A program made the position numbers and the translations under genes. A model generated the notes under the pieces. The model was not told the DNA's origin. It was given only the letters and a program-made list of their open reading frames with translations, and searched no databases. A stretch of DNA of 64,000 nt, taken from the NCBI RefSeq assembly GCF_900187975.1, contig NZ_FZPC01000005.1:186001-250000 (forward strand). Reading direction: 5' to 3'. Below, piece by piece: positions 49,476-58,709 of this stretch. The DNA is from Pseudomonas delhiensis. Its GTDB lineage: Bacteria; Pseudomonadota; Gammaproteobacteria; Pseudomonadales; Pseudomonadaceae. Position 1 is the stretch's first letter. The number at the start of each line of letters is the position of its first letter.

Positions 49476-50159
49476 ATGCGGATTCTGTTGGTTGAAGACA
49501 ATCGGGACATCCTGGCCAACATGGCGGATTACCTGGGGCTCAAGGGTTACACGGTGGATTGCGCGCAGGACGGCTTGTCCGGCCTGCACCTGGCGGCGAC
49601 CGCGCACTACGACCTGATCGTCCTGGACGTGATGCTGCCTGGCCTGGATGGTTTCACCCTGTGCCGGCGCCTGCGCGAGGACGCGCGGCGCGACACCCCG
49701 GTGATCATGCTGACCGCCCGCGACCAACTGGACGACCGCCTGCAGGGCTTCCGTTCCGGCGCCGACGACTACCTGCTCAAGCCCTTCGCCCTGTCGGAAC
49801 TGGCCGCGCGCATCGAGGCGGTGCTGCGCCGGACCCAGGGCGGCGGCCGCCGCGAACTGCAGGTGGCGGACCTGAGCTACAACCTCGACACCCTGGAAGT
49901 GAACCGCGGCGGCAGGCCGCTCAAGCTCAACCCCATCGGCCTCAAGCTGCTGGCGGTGCTGATGCAGAAGAGCCCGCACGTGGTGCGCCGCGACGTGCTC
50001 GAGGAAGCCGTCTGGGGCGACGACTGCCCGGACAGCGACAGCCTGCGCAGCCACGTCCACCAGTTGCGCCAGGTGATCGACAAGCCTTTCGCCATGCCCT
50101 TGCTGCACACCGTCCACGGTGTCGGCTACCGCCTGGCGGAGGAAACGAATGGAGTATAG
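49476..50159 (+). CDS. colR: two-component response regulator ColR
   Basis: This 227-residue OmpR-family regulator has the acidic pair E7/D8, phospho-acceptor D51 (LIVLDVMLPG) and LLKPFA in the receiver domain, and a winged-helix DNA-binding domain (about 130-224). Length and order equal those of P. putida and P. aeruginosa ColR, which protect membrane integrity under Zn, Fe, phenol and polymyxin stress. ATG 49476 follows GGAGAGGAAC. It overlaps colS by 11 bases. Confidence 0.92.
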   Translation: MRILLVEDNRDILANMADYLGLKGYTVDCAQDGLSGLHLAATAHYDLIVLDVMLPGLDGFTLCRRLREDARRDTPVIMLTARDQLDDRLQGFRSGADDYLLKPFALSELAARIEAVLRRTQGGGRRELQVADLSYNLDTLEVNRGGRPLKLNPIGLKLLAVLMQKSPHVVRRDVLEEAVWGDDCPDSDSLRSHVHQLRQVIDKPFAMPLLHTVHGVGYRLAEETNGV

Positions 50160-51426
50160 GCAGAGCCTTTCCCGCCGGATCGTCTTTGCTTTCGTGTTCA
50201 TGACCGCGCTGGTCGGCGGCCTGTTTTCGCTGAGCATCGTCGGCGTGGTGCACGTGGTCGAGGAGCGCCTGATTTCCCGTGACCTGGGCGGCGAGCTGGA
50301 CCGCATCATCAACGAGGACCTGCGCAGCGGCAGGGGCCCGCGGCTGGACCCGGGCATGCGCTTCTTCGTCAGCGACGGCGTCGGCGTCTATGCCATGCCG
50401 CCGGCGCTGCGGCGCCTGGAGTCGGGCTTCCACGAGGTGTTCGACGGCGAGCTGTCGTTCCATGCGCTGGTGCGCGACGCCGATGGCCGCCGCTACGTGC
50501 TGCTGCAGGACCAGAGCGATTTCGAGGCGCGCGAGCAGGTCCTGTACGCTGCCGTGGTGACCGGCTACGTGCTCAGCCTGGCGCTGGCCGGCCTGCTCGG
50601 CTGGCTGCTCTCGCGCAAGGTGATGGAGCCGGTGGTGCGCCTGGCGCGCCAGGTGCGCCACCGCGACCAGTTGCTGGACCTGGCGCCGCCGCTGGCGCCG
50701 GACTACGCCCACGACGAGGTCGGCGAACTGGCGGCGGCATTCGACTATGCGATCGGGCAACTGCACCAGGTGCTGACCCGGGAAAAACTGTTCACCAGCG
50801 ATGTCAGCCATGAGCTGCGCACGCCGCTGATGGTGATCGCCAGCAGCAGCGAGCTGCTCGCCGAGGAACCGGGCCTGAGCCCGAAGGCGCGTACCCAGCT
50901 GGCGCGGATCACCACCGCCAGCGAGGAAATGCGTGACCTGGTGCAGACCTTCCTGATGCTGGCGCGCTCGCGCACCAAGGAGCTGGACATCGCCCCGCGG
51001 GCCGGCCTGCAGCGCATCGCCGACGACCTGGCCGGGCAATGGCGCGGGCCCATAGAGGCCAAGGGGCTGCAGCTGATCTACGAGGTGCAGGCGGTGCCGC
51101 CGGAGCAATACAACGCGGCCTTCCTGCGCTCGGTGATGAGCAACCTGCTGCGCAACGCCATGCACTACACGGATGCAGGACACATCCGCTTGCAATTGTC
51201 CGCCAGCGGTTTCGTCGTCGAGGACAGCGGCCAAGGCATCCCCGAGGAGCAGCGCGAGCGCATGTTCCAGCCCTTCGTCCGCGGCCCGCAACAGCGCGGC
51301 GAGGGCCTTGGCCTGGGCCTTTCGCTGGTGAAGAGGATCTGCTCGGCGGAAGGCTGGGAGGTCAACCTGACACCGGCACAGCCACACGGCTGCCGTTTCG
51401 AGGTCCGCCTGGTCGGCGAGGCTTGA
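50149..51426 (+). CDS. colS: sensor histidine kinase ColS
   Basis: The 425-residue kinase has two membrane helices (about 11-36 and 132-156) around a periplasmic loop of about 95 residues. The residues reported to bind Zn and Fe in P. putida ColS fall at exactly the same numbers: E96, H105, E126 and E129 (the last two in FEAREQ). HAMP precedes the H-box DVSHELRTPL with H221. ATP-site motifs are NLLRNAMHY, DSGQGIPEEQ and GLGLGLSLVK. Its start lies inside colR. Confidence 0.92.
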   Translation: MEYRQSLSRRIVFAFVFMTALVGGLFSLSIVGVVHVVEERLISRDLGGELDRIINEDLRSGRGPRLDPGMRFFVSDGVGVYAMPPALRRLESGFHEVFDGELSFHALVRDADGRRYVLLQDQSDFEAREQVLYAAVVTGYVLSLALAGLLGWLLSRKVMEPVVRLARQVRHRDQLLDLAPPLAPDYAHDEVGELAAAFDYAIGQLHQVLTREKLFTSDVSHELRTPLMVIASSSELLAEEPGLSPKARTQLARITTASEEMRDLVQTFLMLARSRTKELDIAPRAGLQRIADDLAGQWRGPIEAKGLQLIYEVQAVPPEQYNAAFLRSVMSNLLRNAMHYTDAGHIRLQLSASGFVVEDSGQGIPEEQRERMFQPFVRGPQQRGEGLGLGLSLVKRICSAEGWEVNLTPAQPHGCRFEVRLVGEA

Positions 51427-51438
51427 CGAATTTTTCAC
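51423..51438 (+). promoter_or_regulatory. ColR-box-like site before the methyltransferase gene
   Basis: TTGACGAATTTTTCAC overlaps the colS stop codon and matches the ColR consensus at all fixed positions but one (A at position 8 instead of C/T). A -10-like CAGAAT lies about 25 bases downstream (51460-51465), so the box sits where an activator would bind. Confidence 0.5.
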
Positions 51439-51505
51439 ATGCGCATGACCGCATGGATACAGAATCACCCGTAGTTTCGTATAAAAAATGAGCAGGAACC
51501 CCATC

Positions 51506-52177
51506 ATGAGCGACAAGCCCGTCGAGCTCGAGTTTTCCCAGAAGTACGACCGTCAGCATGCCGAGCGCTACCTGCGCAAGCATCGCAGTGGGCTGTCTCG
51601 GAAACTTTCCCATTGGCGCGATGTCCAGATCGCCCGCCAGGCGCTCAAGCTGGCCGGCCAGCCGAACCTGGTGCTGGATCTGCCGTGCGGTGCCGGCCGC
51701 TTCTGGCCGATGCTGGCCGAGAAGGACAACCGGGTGATCATCGGCGCGGACAATTCCGCCGACATGATCGCCGTGGCCTGCGCCGGCCAGCCGGAGGAGG
51801 TTGTCAAACGCGTGCGACCTTTGCAGACTTCGGCGTTCGCCATCGATTTGCCGGACAACGCCGTCGACAGCATCTTCAGCATGCGCCTGATGCACCACAT
51901 CGGTGAACCGAGCGACCGCATGACCATGCTGCGCGAGTTCCACCGCGTGACCCGCGACAGCGTGATCCTTTCGCTGTGGGTCGACGGCAACTTCAAGGCC
52001 TGGAAACGTCGTCGCGCCGAGGAAGGGCGCAAGAAGCACGCGTACCAGAACCGCTTCGTGATTCCTGCCCGCACCATCGAGGAGGAATTCCGCCAGGCCG
52101 GGTTCGCGGTGCAGGACCATATCGATTTCGTCCCGCTGGTGCACATGTGGCGGGTCTACATTCTGCGTAAGGAGTAA
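51506..52177 (+). CDS. SAM-dependent methyltransferase (WarA / PA4379 type)
   Basis: A 223-residue class I methyltransferase. The SAM motif I reads LVLDLPCGAGRFWPMLAE (about residue 58), followed by IGADNSADM and the MRLMHHIGEP motif. In P. aeruginosa the matching gene, downstream of colRS and called warA, affects LPS modal length. ATG 51506 with AGGAA at correct spacing is preferred to ATG 51488, which has none. It is coupled to the next gene by TAATG. Confidence 0.85.
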   Translation: MSDKPVELEFSQKYDRQHAERYLRKHRSGLSRKLSHWRDVQIARQALKLAGQPNLVLDLPCGAGRFWPMLAEKDNRVIIGADNSADMIAVACAGQPEEVVKRVRPLQTSAFAIDLPDNAVDSIFSMRLMHHIGEPSDRMTMLREFHRVTRDSVILSLWVDGNFKAWKRRRAEEGRKKHAYQNRFVIPARTIEEEFRQAGFAVQDHIDFVPLVHMWRVYILRKE

Positions 52178-52884
52178 TGATGGGCGCTGATTTGGCAGCT
52201 CTGCAGCGAATTTCCGGTGAAGATGCCATCGATCGCTGGTTGCAGATTCCCGGCAAATGGGTAGAGGAGCCGAACCGGCGCCGCGGCGGCGAGAGCGGGG
52301 TCCAGCGCGTGCTGACCGACGATGGCCGCCTGCTCTATCGCAAGCAGCAGGTCGGGCACATCTACCGTGACCTGCTGCACCCCTTCGGCTACCCGACCGC
52401 CATCCGCGAGCGCGATGCGCTGCAGGCCGCCGCGTCCCTGGGCGTCAAGGTGCCGACCCTGGTCTACGCCGGCTGCCGCAAGGTGGACGGCGAATGGCAG
52501 GCCCTGCTGGTCACCGAGTCGCTGGACGGCTATTCGAGCCTGGAAGACTGCTACGCCCGCGGCGACCACGAGCGCTGGGGCGAGGCCGTGCACCAGCGCG
52601 TGCTGCAGCAGTACGGCAAGACCCTCGCCAGGCTCAACCTGGGCCGCTGGCAGCATGGCTGCCTGTACCTCAAGCATGTCTTCGTCAAGGTCGAGGGCGA
52701 GCAGATCGACGTGGCCCTGATCGACATGGAGAAGGCCCGCCAGCGTTTCAGCGCCAGGCGCGCGGCCCGTCACGACCTGCGCCAGGTGAAGCGCCGTTCG
52801 TCGTGGACGGAAGCGCAATGGCAAGCCTTTGTCTATGGTTACGAGGCGGCGTTTGGCAGCGCCATCAAAGGGTTGCAGGCATGA
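52177..52884 (+). CDS. InaA/WarB-type lipopolysaccharide kinase-fold protein
   Basis: A 235-residue Kdo/WaaP-like kinase-fold protein with QRVLTDDGRLLYRKQQVGHIYRDLLHPFGYPT, then RERDALQAAASLGVKVPTLVYAG, VTESLDGYSS, a catalytic-loop-like HGCLYLKHVFV and VALIDMEKARQRF resembling the DFG region. In PAO1 this is inaA (warB). It shares the ColRS context with the methyltransferase, consistent with LPS core modification. The start overlaps the previous stop by one base; the next ATG (52180) is equally possible. Confidence 0.85.
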   Translation: MMGADLAALQRISGEDAIDRWLQIPGKWVEEPNRRRGGESGVQRVLTDDGRLLYRKQQVGHIYRDLLHPFGYPTAIRERDALQAAASLGVKVPTLVYAGCRKVDGEWQALLVTESLDGYSSLEDCYARGDHERWGEAVHQRVLQQYGKTLARLNLGRWQHGCLYLKHVFVKVEGEQIDVALIDMEKARQRFSARRAARHDLRQVKRRSSWTEAQWQAFVYGYEAAFGSAIKGLQA

Positions 52885-53111
52885 AACTAGAAATCACACG
52901 AAGTTTGCTCCTCGTTGGCGCCCTGGGCGTGGCAACGCTGGCGGCAGCTGCCTGGCACGAGCCGGGCCCCGAAGTGATCGGCTCCCACGGCCAGCAGGCC
53001 AGCTGTCGCGTGCCGGCGAACGTGCAGGCCAAGCAGGCGGCGCGTCCCGACCACGACCTGTTGCTGTTCCTCTTCGGCATGTCCCAGGGCGGCGTCAGCG
53101 CGCCGCGCTGA
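52881..53111 (+). CDS. small periplasmic or membrane-anchored protein, unknown
   Basis: A 76-residue protein with an N-terminal hydrophobic segment (about 8-24, [19 protein letters not shown]), a soluble middle with one cysteine, and a second short hydrophobic patch [13 protein letters not shown]. It overlaps the inaA-type gene by 4 bases and ends just before a terminator, so it is the last gene of the methyltransferase operon. PAO1 has a small gene at the same place (PA4377). Function unknown. Confidence 0.7.
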   Translation: MKLEITRSLLLVGALGVATLAAAAWHEPGPEVIGSHGQQASCRVPANVQAKQAARPDHDLLLFLFGMSQGGVSAPR

Positions 53112-53125
53112 GCCCGAAACGACTG

Positions 53126-53154
53126 GAAAAACCCCGCCCCGGCGGGGTTTTTTC
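53126..53154 (+). terminator. rho-independent terminator of the warAB-like operon
   Basis: AAAAACCCCGCC / GCGGGGTTTTTT hairpin with CCG loop. Confidence 0.9.
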
Positions 53155-53211
53155 TGCGCGCGGCGAATGCATGCCGTTAGACTGCAGGCTGACGACAGGC
53201 GAGAGGCGAGC

Positions 53212-54420
53212 ATGGCTGAGTCCGCATTCACCCCCTTCGGCGTGCAGAACCTGCTGGATACCGACTTCTACAAGCTGAGCATGATGCAGGCGGTGCTGCA
53301 CAACTACCCCAACGCCGAGGTGGAGTGGGAGTTCCGTTGCCGCAACCGCGAGGACCTGCGCCCGTACCTGGCGCGCATCCGCGAGCGCATCGAGGCGCTG
53401 GCCGGGCTGAGCTTCAGCAGCGAGCAACTGGCCTTCCTCGAACGCATTCCCTTCTTCACGCCGGACTTCATCCGCTTCCTCGGCCTGTTCCGCTTCAACA
53501 TGCGCTACGTGCAGACCGGCATCGAGAACGACGCGTTCTTCCTGCGCCTGAAGGGCCCCTGGCTGCACGTGATCCTCTTCGAGGTGCCGGTGCTGGCCAG
53601 CATCAGCGAGGCGCGCAACCTGCAGCGTTATCCACAGGTGACCCTGGACCTGGTGCGCGAGCGCCTGCGCGACAAGCTCGACTGGCTGCGCCGCGAGGCC
53701 AGCGCCGAGGAACTGGCCGGCTTCAAGATGGCCGACTTCGGCACCCGCCGGCGTTTCTCCTATGCCGTGCAGGAATGCGTGGTGCGCGAGCTGAAGGCGA
53801 GCTTCCCGGGCCGCTTCGTCGGCACCAGCAACGTGCACCTGGCGCGCAAGCTCGACCTCAAGCCGCTGGGCACCATGGCCCACGAGTGGCTGATGGCCCA
53901 CCAGCAGCTCGGCCCGCGGCTGATCGACAGCCAGGCCGCCGCGCTGGACGCCTGGGTCCGCGAGTACCGCGGCCAGCTGGGCATCGCGCTGACCGACGTG
54001 ATCACCATGGACGCCTTCCTGCGTGACTTCGACCTGTACTTCGCCAAGCTCTTCGACGGCCTGCGCCACGACTCCGGCGACCCGCTGGCATGGGCGGAGA
54101 AGGCCATCGCCCACTACGAGCAGCTGGGCATCGACCCGCGCAGCAAGACCCTGGTGTTCTCCGACGGCCTCGACCTGCCGCGGGCGCTGCACATCTACCG
54201 TTCGCTGCGCGGGCGGATCGACGTCAGCTTCGGCATCGGCACCCAGTTCACCTGCGACATCCCCGGCGTCGAGCCGATGAACATCGTGCTGAAGATGACC
54301 GCCTGCAACGGCCAGCCGGTGGCGAAGATCTCCGACACCCCGGGCAAGATGCAGTGCAACGACGAGAATTTCGGCCGCTACCTCAAGCACGTCTTCCGCG
54401 TCGACGAGGCCCGGGGCTGA
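53212..54420 (+). CDS. pncB: nicotinate phosphoribosyltransferase
   Basis: The 402-residue enzyme makes nicotinate mononucleotide from nicotinate and PRPP in NAD salvage. The N-terminus [41 protein letters not shown] and GTMAHEW with the phospho-accepting H224 are diagnostic; GIGTQFTCD and [11 protein letters not shown] follow. ATG 53212 is preceded by AGAGGCGAGC. A start 45 bases upstream is possible but extends past the conserved N-terminus. Confidence 0.96.
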   Translation: MAESAFTPFGVQNLLDTDFYKLSMMQAVLHNYPNAEVEWEFRCRNREDLRPYLARIRERIEALAGLSFSSEQLAFLERIPFFTPDFIRFLGLFRFNMRYVQTGIENDAFFLRLKGPWLHVILFEVPVLASISEARNLQRYPQVTLDLVRERLRDKLDWLRREASAEELAGFKMADFGTRRRFSYAVQECVVRELKASFPGRFVGTSNVHLARKLDLKPLGTMAHEWLMAHQQLGPRLIDSQAAALDAWVREYRGQLGIALTDVITMDAFLRDFDLYFAKLFDGLRHDSGDPLAWAEKAIAHYEQLGIDPRSKTLVFSDGLDLPRALHIYRSLRGRIDVSFGIGTQFTCDIPGVEPMNIVLKMTACNGQPVAKISDTPGKMQCNDENFGRYLKHVFRVDEARG

Positions 54421-54501
54421 AAAGCGCTTCGCCGCCGTTGCGCTTCGCCGCGCGACGCGCCAGTCTTGCCGGATGACCTTCCGTCCACCAGGGGAGCAAG
54501 G

Positions 54502-55977
54502 ATGTCAGCGAGCAACCAACTCATCATCGGCGCCGGCGCCGATGGCCAGCCCGTCAGCCAGCCGTGGAAGCTGGCCAACCGCCACGGCCTGATCGCCGGC
54601 GCCACCGGCACCGGCAAGACGGTGACCCTGCAGCACCTGGCCGAGAGCTTCAGCGATGCCGGCGTCGCGGTCTTCGCCGCCGACATCAAGGGCGACCTCT
54701 GCGGCCTGGGCGCGGCGGGCAACCCCCAGGGCAAGGTGGCCGAGCGCATCGCCTCGATGCCCTGGCTGGGCTACCAGGCCAAGGCCTACCCGGTGAGCCT
54801 GTGGGACGTCGCCGGCAAGACCGGCCACCCGCTGCGCACCACCCTCAGCGAAATGGGCCCGCTGCTGCTGGGCAACCTGCTGGAGCTGACCGACAGCCAG
54901 CAGGCCGCGCTCTTCGCCGCCTTCAAGGTGGCCGACCAGCAGGGCCTGCTGCTGCTCGACCTGAAGGACCTGAAGGCCCTGCTCAACTACCTCAAGGACC
55001 ACCCGGAAGTGCTTGGCGAGGACCGCGCCCTGTTCACCGGGGCTTCCTCCCAGGCCCTGTTGCGGCGCCTGGCGACCCTCGAACAGCAGGGCGCCGAGGC
55101 CTTCTTCGGCGAGCCGGCGCTGCAACTGGAGGACATCCTGCGGCCGGACTCCGACGGCCGCGGGCGCATCCACCTGCTCGACGCCAGTCGGCTGGTGCAC
55201 GAGGCGCCCAAGGTCTACGCCACCTTCCTGCTCTGGCTGCTGTCGGAGCTGTTCGAGCAGTTGCCCGAGCGCGGCGACGCCGACAAGCCGGTGCTGGCGC
55301 TGTTCTTCGACGAGGCGCACCTGCTGTTCAACGGCACGCCCAAGGCCCTGCACGACCGCCTGGAGCAGGTGGTGCGGCTGATCCGCTCCAAGGGCGTGGG
55401 CGTGTACTTCGTCACCCAGTCGCCCGGCGACCTGCCGGACGACGTCCTGGCCCAGCTCGGCCTGCGCATCCAGCACGGCCTGCGCGCCTTCACCGCCAAG
55501 GAGCAGAAATCCCTGCGCGCGGTGGCCGACGGCTTCCGCCCGAACCCGGCGTTCGACACCCTGCAGGTGCTCACCGAGCTGGGTATCGGCGAGGCGCTGG
55601 TGGGCACCCTGGAAGAGAAGGGCACGCCGTCCATGGTCCAGCGCGTGGCCATCGCCCCGCCGCAGTCGCGCATCGGCCCGCTGAGCGAAGCCGAGCGCGC
55701 CGCGATCATTCGCAGCTCGCCGCTGGCCGGCCGCTACGACAAGCCGATCGACCGCGAATCGGCCTACGAGCGCCTGACCGGCCGCACCGACGAGAAGATG
55801 GCGCCCAGTGAAACCAAGGCCGACGCCGGCAGCAGCCTGGGCAGCATGGCCGGGGAAATCCTCGGCAGCCTGGCCAGCCAGACCATGAAGACCGTGGTGC
55901 GCCAGGCCGCCAACCAGATCGGCCGCGAGCTGGTGCGCGGGCTGATGGGCTCGCTGCTGGGCGGCAAGCGGCGGTAG
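54502..55977 (+). CDS. DUF853/YjgR-type HerA-like ATPase
   Basis: A 491-residue P-loop ATPase. Walker A is GATGTGKT at 33-40, Walker B lies in VLALFFDEAHLLF, and the sensor-like VYFVTQSPGDLPDDVLAQLG motif follows. A helical C-terminal tail (about 430-491) has glycine-rich repeats SLGSMAGEILGSLAS. YjgR proteins are related to HerA/FtsK translocases; the substrate is unknown. ATG 54502 follows GGGGAGCAAGG. It stands alone between pncB and the repeat-rich gap. Confidence 0.85.
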   Translation: MSASNQLIIGAGADGQPVSQPWKLANRHGLIAGATGTGKTVTLQHLAESFSDAGVAVFAADIKGDLCGLGAAGNPQGKVAERIASMPWLGYQAKAYPVSLWDVAGKTGHPLRTTLSEMGPLLLGNLLELTDSQQAALFAAFKVADQQGLLLLDLKDLKALLNYLKDHPEVLGEDRALFTGASSQALLRRLATLEQQGAEAFFGEPALQLEDILRPDSDGRGRIHLLDASRLVHEAPKVYATFLLWLLSELFEQLPERGDADKPVLALFFDEAHLLFNGTPKALHDRLEQVVRLIRSKGVGVYFVTQSPGDLPDDVLAQLGLRIQHGLRAFTAKEQKSLRAVADGFRPNPAFDTLQVLTELGIGEALVGTLEEKGTPSMVQRVAIAPPQSRIGPLSEAERAAIIRSSPLAGRYDKPIDRESAYERLTGRTDEKMAPSETKADAGSSLGSMAGEILGSLASQTMKTVVRQAANQIGRELVRGLMGSLLGGKRR

Positions 55978-56007
55978 GACGTAGGGCCGCCCATACCCCA
56001 TGCCCGT

Positions 56008-56054
56008 GTAGGAGCGCGCCCTGCGCGCGATTCGCGGGCAGGGCCCGCTCCTAC
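56008..56054. repeat. complete GTAGGAGC REP doublet (47 bp)
   Basis: The element begins GTAGGAGCGCGCCCTGCGCG and ends GGGCCCGCTCCTAC, so both ends are intact. An identical 47-base copy is at 58603-58649. Confidence 0.85.
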
Positions 56055-56091
56055 AGGTTGACGCTGAATTTCCCGTGCATACCGGATAGCC

Positions 56092-56115
56092 CCCTCTCCC
56101 GCTTGCGGGAGAGGG
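56092..56115. repeat. CCCTCTCCCGC hairpin repeat
   Basis: CCCTCTCCCGC pairs perfectly with GCGGGAGAGGG across a TT loop. A related, longer copy is at 63686-63735. The rest of 55978-56255 holds REPs and a terminator, no gene. Confidence 0.75.
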
Positions 56116-56156
56116 AGCGGAGCCAACCCGAAACACAACTGCCACCGGGTGACACC

Positions 56157-56180
56157 ATTCGCGAGCAAGCTCGCTCCTAC
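56157..56180. repeat. single REP, inverse orientation
   Basis: TTCGCGAGCAAGCTCGCTCCTAC is the inverse of the copy at 34250. Confidence 0.75.
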
Positions 56181-56214
56181 GAAGAGCATGCGTGCCACCT
56201 ATATGCTCGCAAAT

Positions 56215-56242
56215 GAAAAAGGCGCCCGCAGGCGCCTTTTTC
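56215..56242. terminator. bidirectional terminator at chemoreceptor 3' end
   Basis: GGCGCC-CGCA-GGCGCC flanked by A5 and T5. On the minus strand it terminates the chemoreceptor gene whose stop is at 56256. A close copy ends the second chemoreceptor gene. Confidence 0.85.
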
Positions 56243-56255
56243 GCATCGCATATCC

Positions 56256-58145
56256 TCAGATGCGGAAACTATCCACCAACTGCCGCAGGCGCCCGGCCTG
56301 GTTCTCCAGGTCGGCGCAGGCGCGCAGGGTGGCCTTGAGGTTCTCCACGCCTTCCTGGTTGAGGGTGTTGATCTCGGTGATGTCCATGTTCAGCGAGTCC
56401 ACCACCGCGGTCTGTTCCTCGGTGGCGGTGGCCACCGACTGGTTCATCGCATCGATCTCGCTGATCCGCCCGGTGACGCTGGCCAGGCGCTGGCCGGCGC
56501 GGTTGGCGATCTCCACGCTCTCCAGGCTGTAGCGCTGGCTTTCGCCCATGGTGGTCACCGCCTCGCGGGCGCCCACCTGCAGTTCCTCGATCATGCCCTG
56601 GATCTGCTGCGCGGCTTCCTGGGCGCGGTGCGCCAGGTTGCGCACCTCGTCGGCCACCACGGCGAAGCCGCGGCCCGCCTCGCCGGCGCGGGCGGCCTCG
56701 ATGGCGGCGTTGAGCGCCAGCAGGTTGGTCTGCTCGGAGATGCCCTTGATGACCTCGAGAATCTGCCCGATGTTCACCGTGCGGCTGTTCAGCGACTCGA
56801 TGTGGGTGCTGGCGTAGCTGATCTTCTCCGACAGCTGGTTCATCGCGGCGATGGTCTGCTCCACCACCTGGCGACCGTCGCCGGCCTGGTGGCTGGCATC
56901 GCTGGCGTGGTGGCTGGCGTCGGCGGCGTTGCGGGCGATCTCCTGGGCGGCGGCGCCCAGTTCGTTGATCGCCGCGGCCACGCTGTTGGTGCGGTTGGCC
57001 TGCTCGTCGGAGTTGGCCATGGACGAGTTGGAGGCGTTGACCACCAGTTGCGACACATCATGCAGCTGGCGCGCGGTGCCGGCCACTTCGCGGATGGACT
57101 CGTGGATGCGCTCGACGAAGCGGTTGAAGGCCTCGGCCAGGGTGCCGAACTCGTCGTGGCTGTGCACCGCCAGGCGCTTGGTCAGGTCGCCCTCGCCCTG
57201 GGCGATGTCCTGCATGGCGCGGCCCATGGCGGTGAGCGGTTGCATCAGCACGCGGATGAGCATGCCGAGCAGGAGGAGGATCGCGACGATGGCGACCAGC
57301 GCAGCTATCACCGCCGAGGTGCGGAAGGTGCTGAGCATGGCGTAGGCCTTGTCCTTGTCGATGGACAGGCCGATGTACCAGTTCACCGAAGGCAGGCCCT
57401 TGACCGGGGCGAAGGCGAGGATGCGGGTGGCGCCGTCAAGCTCGCTCTCGCTGAAGCCGCTGCCGATCCGCGGGGTGTTCTGCGGGTAGATCTCGCCGAG
57501 GTTCTTCATCACCTGCTGCTTGTCCGGGGCGACCAGCACCTTGCCGTCGCCGCTGACCAGGAAGGCATAGCCCATGCCGCTGAAGTCCAGCGAGTTGATG
57601 ATCTGCACGATGGCCTGCAGGTTGAGGTCGCCGCCGACCACGCCCACCGTCTTGCCGGCGGCCTGGGCCGGGGTGGCGATGGTGATGATCAGCTGGCCGG
57701 TGGCGGCGTCGACGTAGGGTTCGGTCAGGGTGGTGCCGCCGGCGGCCAGGGCGTCCTTGTACCAGGGGCGGGTACGCGGGTCGTAGCCATCGGGCATCTT
57801 GTCGTCCGGGCGCATGGTGAAGGTGCCGTCCGCCTGGCCGAGGTAGGTGAAGCTGAAGGTCGAGGTCAGCGCCTTCTGCTCCAGCAGGGCGCCGAGCGTG
57901 GCCGGCGAGCTGTCGCGGCCGATGCTCTGGGCGCTGTGCTCGACCAGCAGGATGCGCCCGCTGAGCCAGTTCTGGATGTTGCTGGCGGTCACTTCACCCA
58001 TTTCCTGCAGGTAGGACTCCAGGTCCGCGCGGATGGCGTTGCGCTGCAGGTAGTCGTTGTACAGGGTGAAGAGCGCGAATGCGGCGAAAACCACCAAGGA
58101 AGCGGCCAGCAGTATTTTGTGGCTGAACTTCAGGTTCTTCATCAT
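56256..58145 (-). CDS. amino-acid chemoreceptor, PctA/PctB type
   Basis: The 629-residue methyl-accepting protein has TM1 (about 10-30), a double-Cache periplasmic domain (about 31-275), TM2 (about 278-300), HAMP and the signalling hairpin with the tip [39 protein letters not shown]. The amino-acid-binding residues of dCache_1AA receptors are present at PctA numbering: Y121, R126, W128, Y129, Y144 and D173. There is no C-terminal CheR-tethering pentapeptide. Ligands are probably proteinogenic amino acids by family. Confidence 0.9.
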   Translation of the reverse strand: MMKNLKFSHKILLAASLVVFAAFALFTLYNDYLQRNAIRADLESYLQEMGEVTASNIQNWLSGRILLVEHSAQSIGRDSSPATLGALLEQKALTSTFSFTYLGQADGTFTMRPDDKMPDGYDPRTRPWYKDALAAGGTTLTEPYVDAATGQLIITIATPAQAAGKTVGVVGGDLNLQAIVQIINSLDFSGMGYAFLVSGDGKVLVAPDKQQVMKNLGEIYPQNTPRIGSGFSESELDGATRILAFAPVKGLPSVNWYIGLSIDKDKAYAMLSTFRTSAVIAALVAIVAILLLLGMLIRVLMQPLTAMGRAMQDIAQGEGDLTKRLAVHSHDEFGTLAEAFNRFVERIHESIREVAGTARQLHDVSQLVVNASNSSMANSDEQANRTNSVAAAINELGAAAQEIARNAADASHHASDASHQAGDGRQVVEQTIAAMNQLSEKISYASTHIESLNSRTVNIGQILEVIKGISEQTNLLALNAAIEAARAGEAGRGFAVVADEVRNLAHRAQEAAQQIQGMIEELQVGAREAVTTMGESQRYSLESVEIANRAGQRLASVTGRISEIDAMNQSVATATEEQTAVVDSLNMDITEINTLNQEGVENLKATLRACADLENQAGRLRQLVDSFRI

Positions 58146-58460
58146 CTTGTTTTTGCATCCAGGGAGGGGGCCAGTGATTGGGGGCCCCGGCGATGGTTCG
58201 GGGCTCCCGGACTACAGACCGCGCGCCGGGTGGGGCGGCGGTGGGGGCCGCTCGCGGATGGCGTGCGGCCCATGGCACTCCTGTGCCGGTAAGCCCTTGC
58301 CCGGGGCTGAAGCGCCGGCTGATGCGGCTTTCAGACATGAAGTCGGCATTTTCCGTAGGAAGCTTTAGCGAGGCGGACGAACGGTAGCGGTCGGCGGGTG
58401 AAAGGCAGAAAGAAGCGTGGTGCGCGATGGGCCGGGCATGGGAACGGACCGCGAATGGAA

Positions 58461-58580
58461 CGTAGGGCGCATAACGCCTGCGGCGTTATCCGCCGTTTGG
58501 CCCTGGTCCGCTCTCGGCCGGGAGGTCGGGCATGAGGTCGGTGTATCGGCGTATAACCGCGAACGGTTATACGCCCTACG
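58461..58580. repeat. composite palindromic element, complete copy 1
   Basis: The left hairpin (ATAACGCC-TGC-GGCGTTAT) begins with CGTAGGGCG at 58461, and the right hairpin (GTATAACCG-CGAA-CGGTTATAC) ends with CGCCCTACG at 58580. The outer ends are inverted repeats and 52 bases of other sequence separate the hairpins. The 58146-58709 gap otherwise contains upstream sequence of the chemoreceptor gene (58146-58460), a REP doublet and a terminator; no gene is seen. Confidence 0.7.
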
Positions 58581-58602
58581 GGTGCCCATGCCTCGCACCC
58601 TT

Positions 58603-58649
58603 GTAGGAGCGCGCCCTGCGCGCGATTCGCGGGCAGGGCCCGCTCCTAC
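58603..58649. repeat. complete GTAGGAGC REP doublet (47 bp)
   Basis: Identical over 47 bases to the copy at 56008-56054; each lies just downstream of a chemoreceptor gene. Confidence 0.85.
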
Positions 58650-58670
58650 AGGTGGCATCTTGCGAACATG

Positions 58671-58696
58671 AAAAAGGCGCCCGCAGGCGCCTTGTT
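58671..58696 (-). terminator. terminator of the second chemoreceptor gene
   Basis: GGCGCC-CGCA-GGCGCC with a run of A on the plus strand (T-run on the minus strand), 14 bases after the stop at 58710. Nearly identical to 56215-56242. Confidence 0.85.
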
Positions 58697-58709
58697 CATG
58701 GATGGCGGA

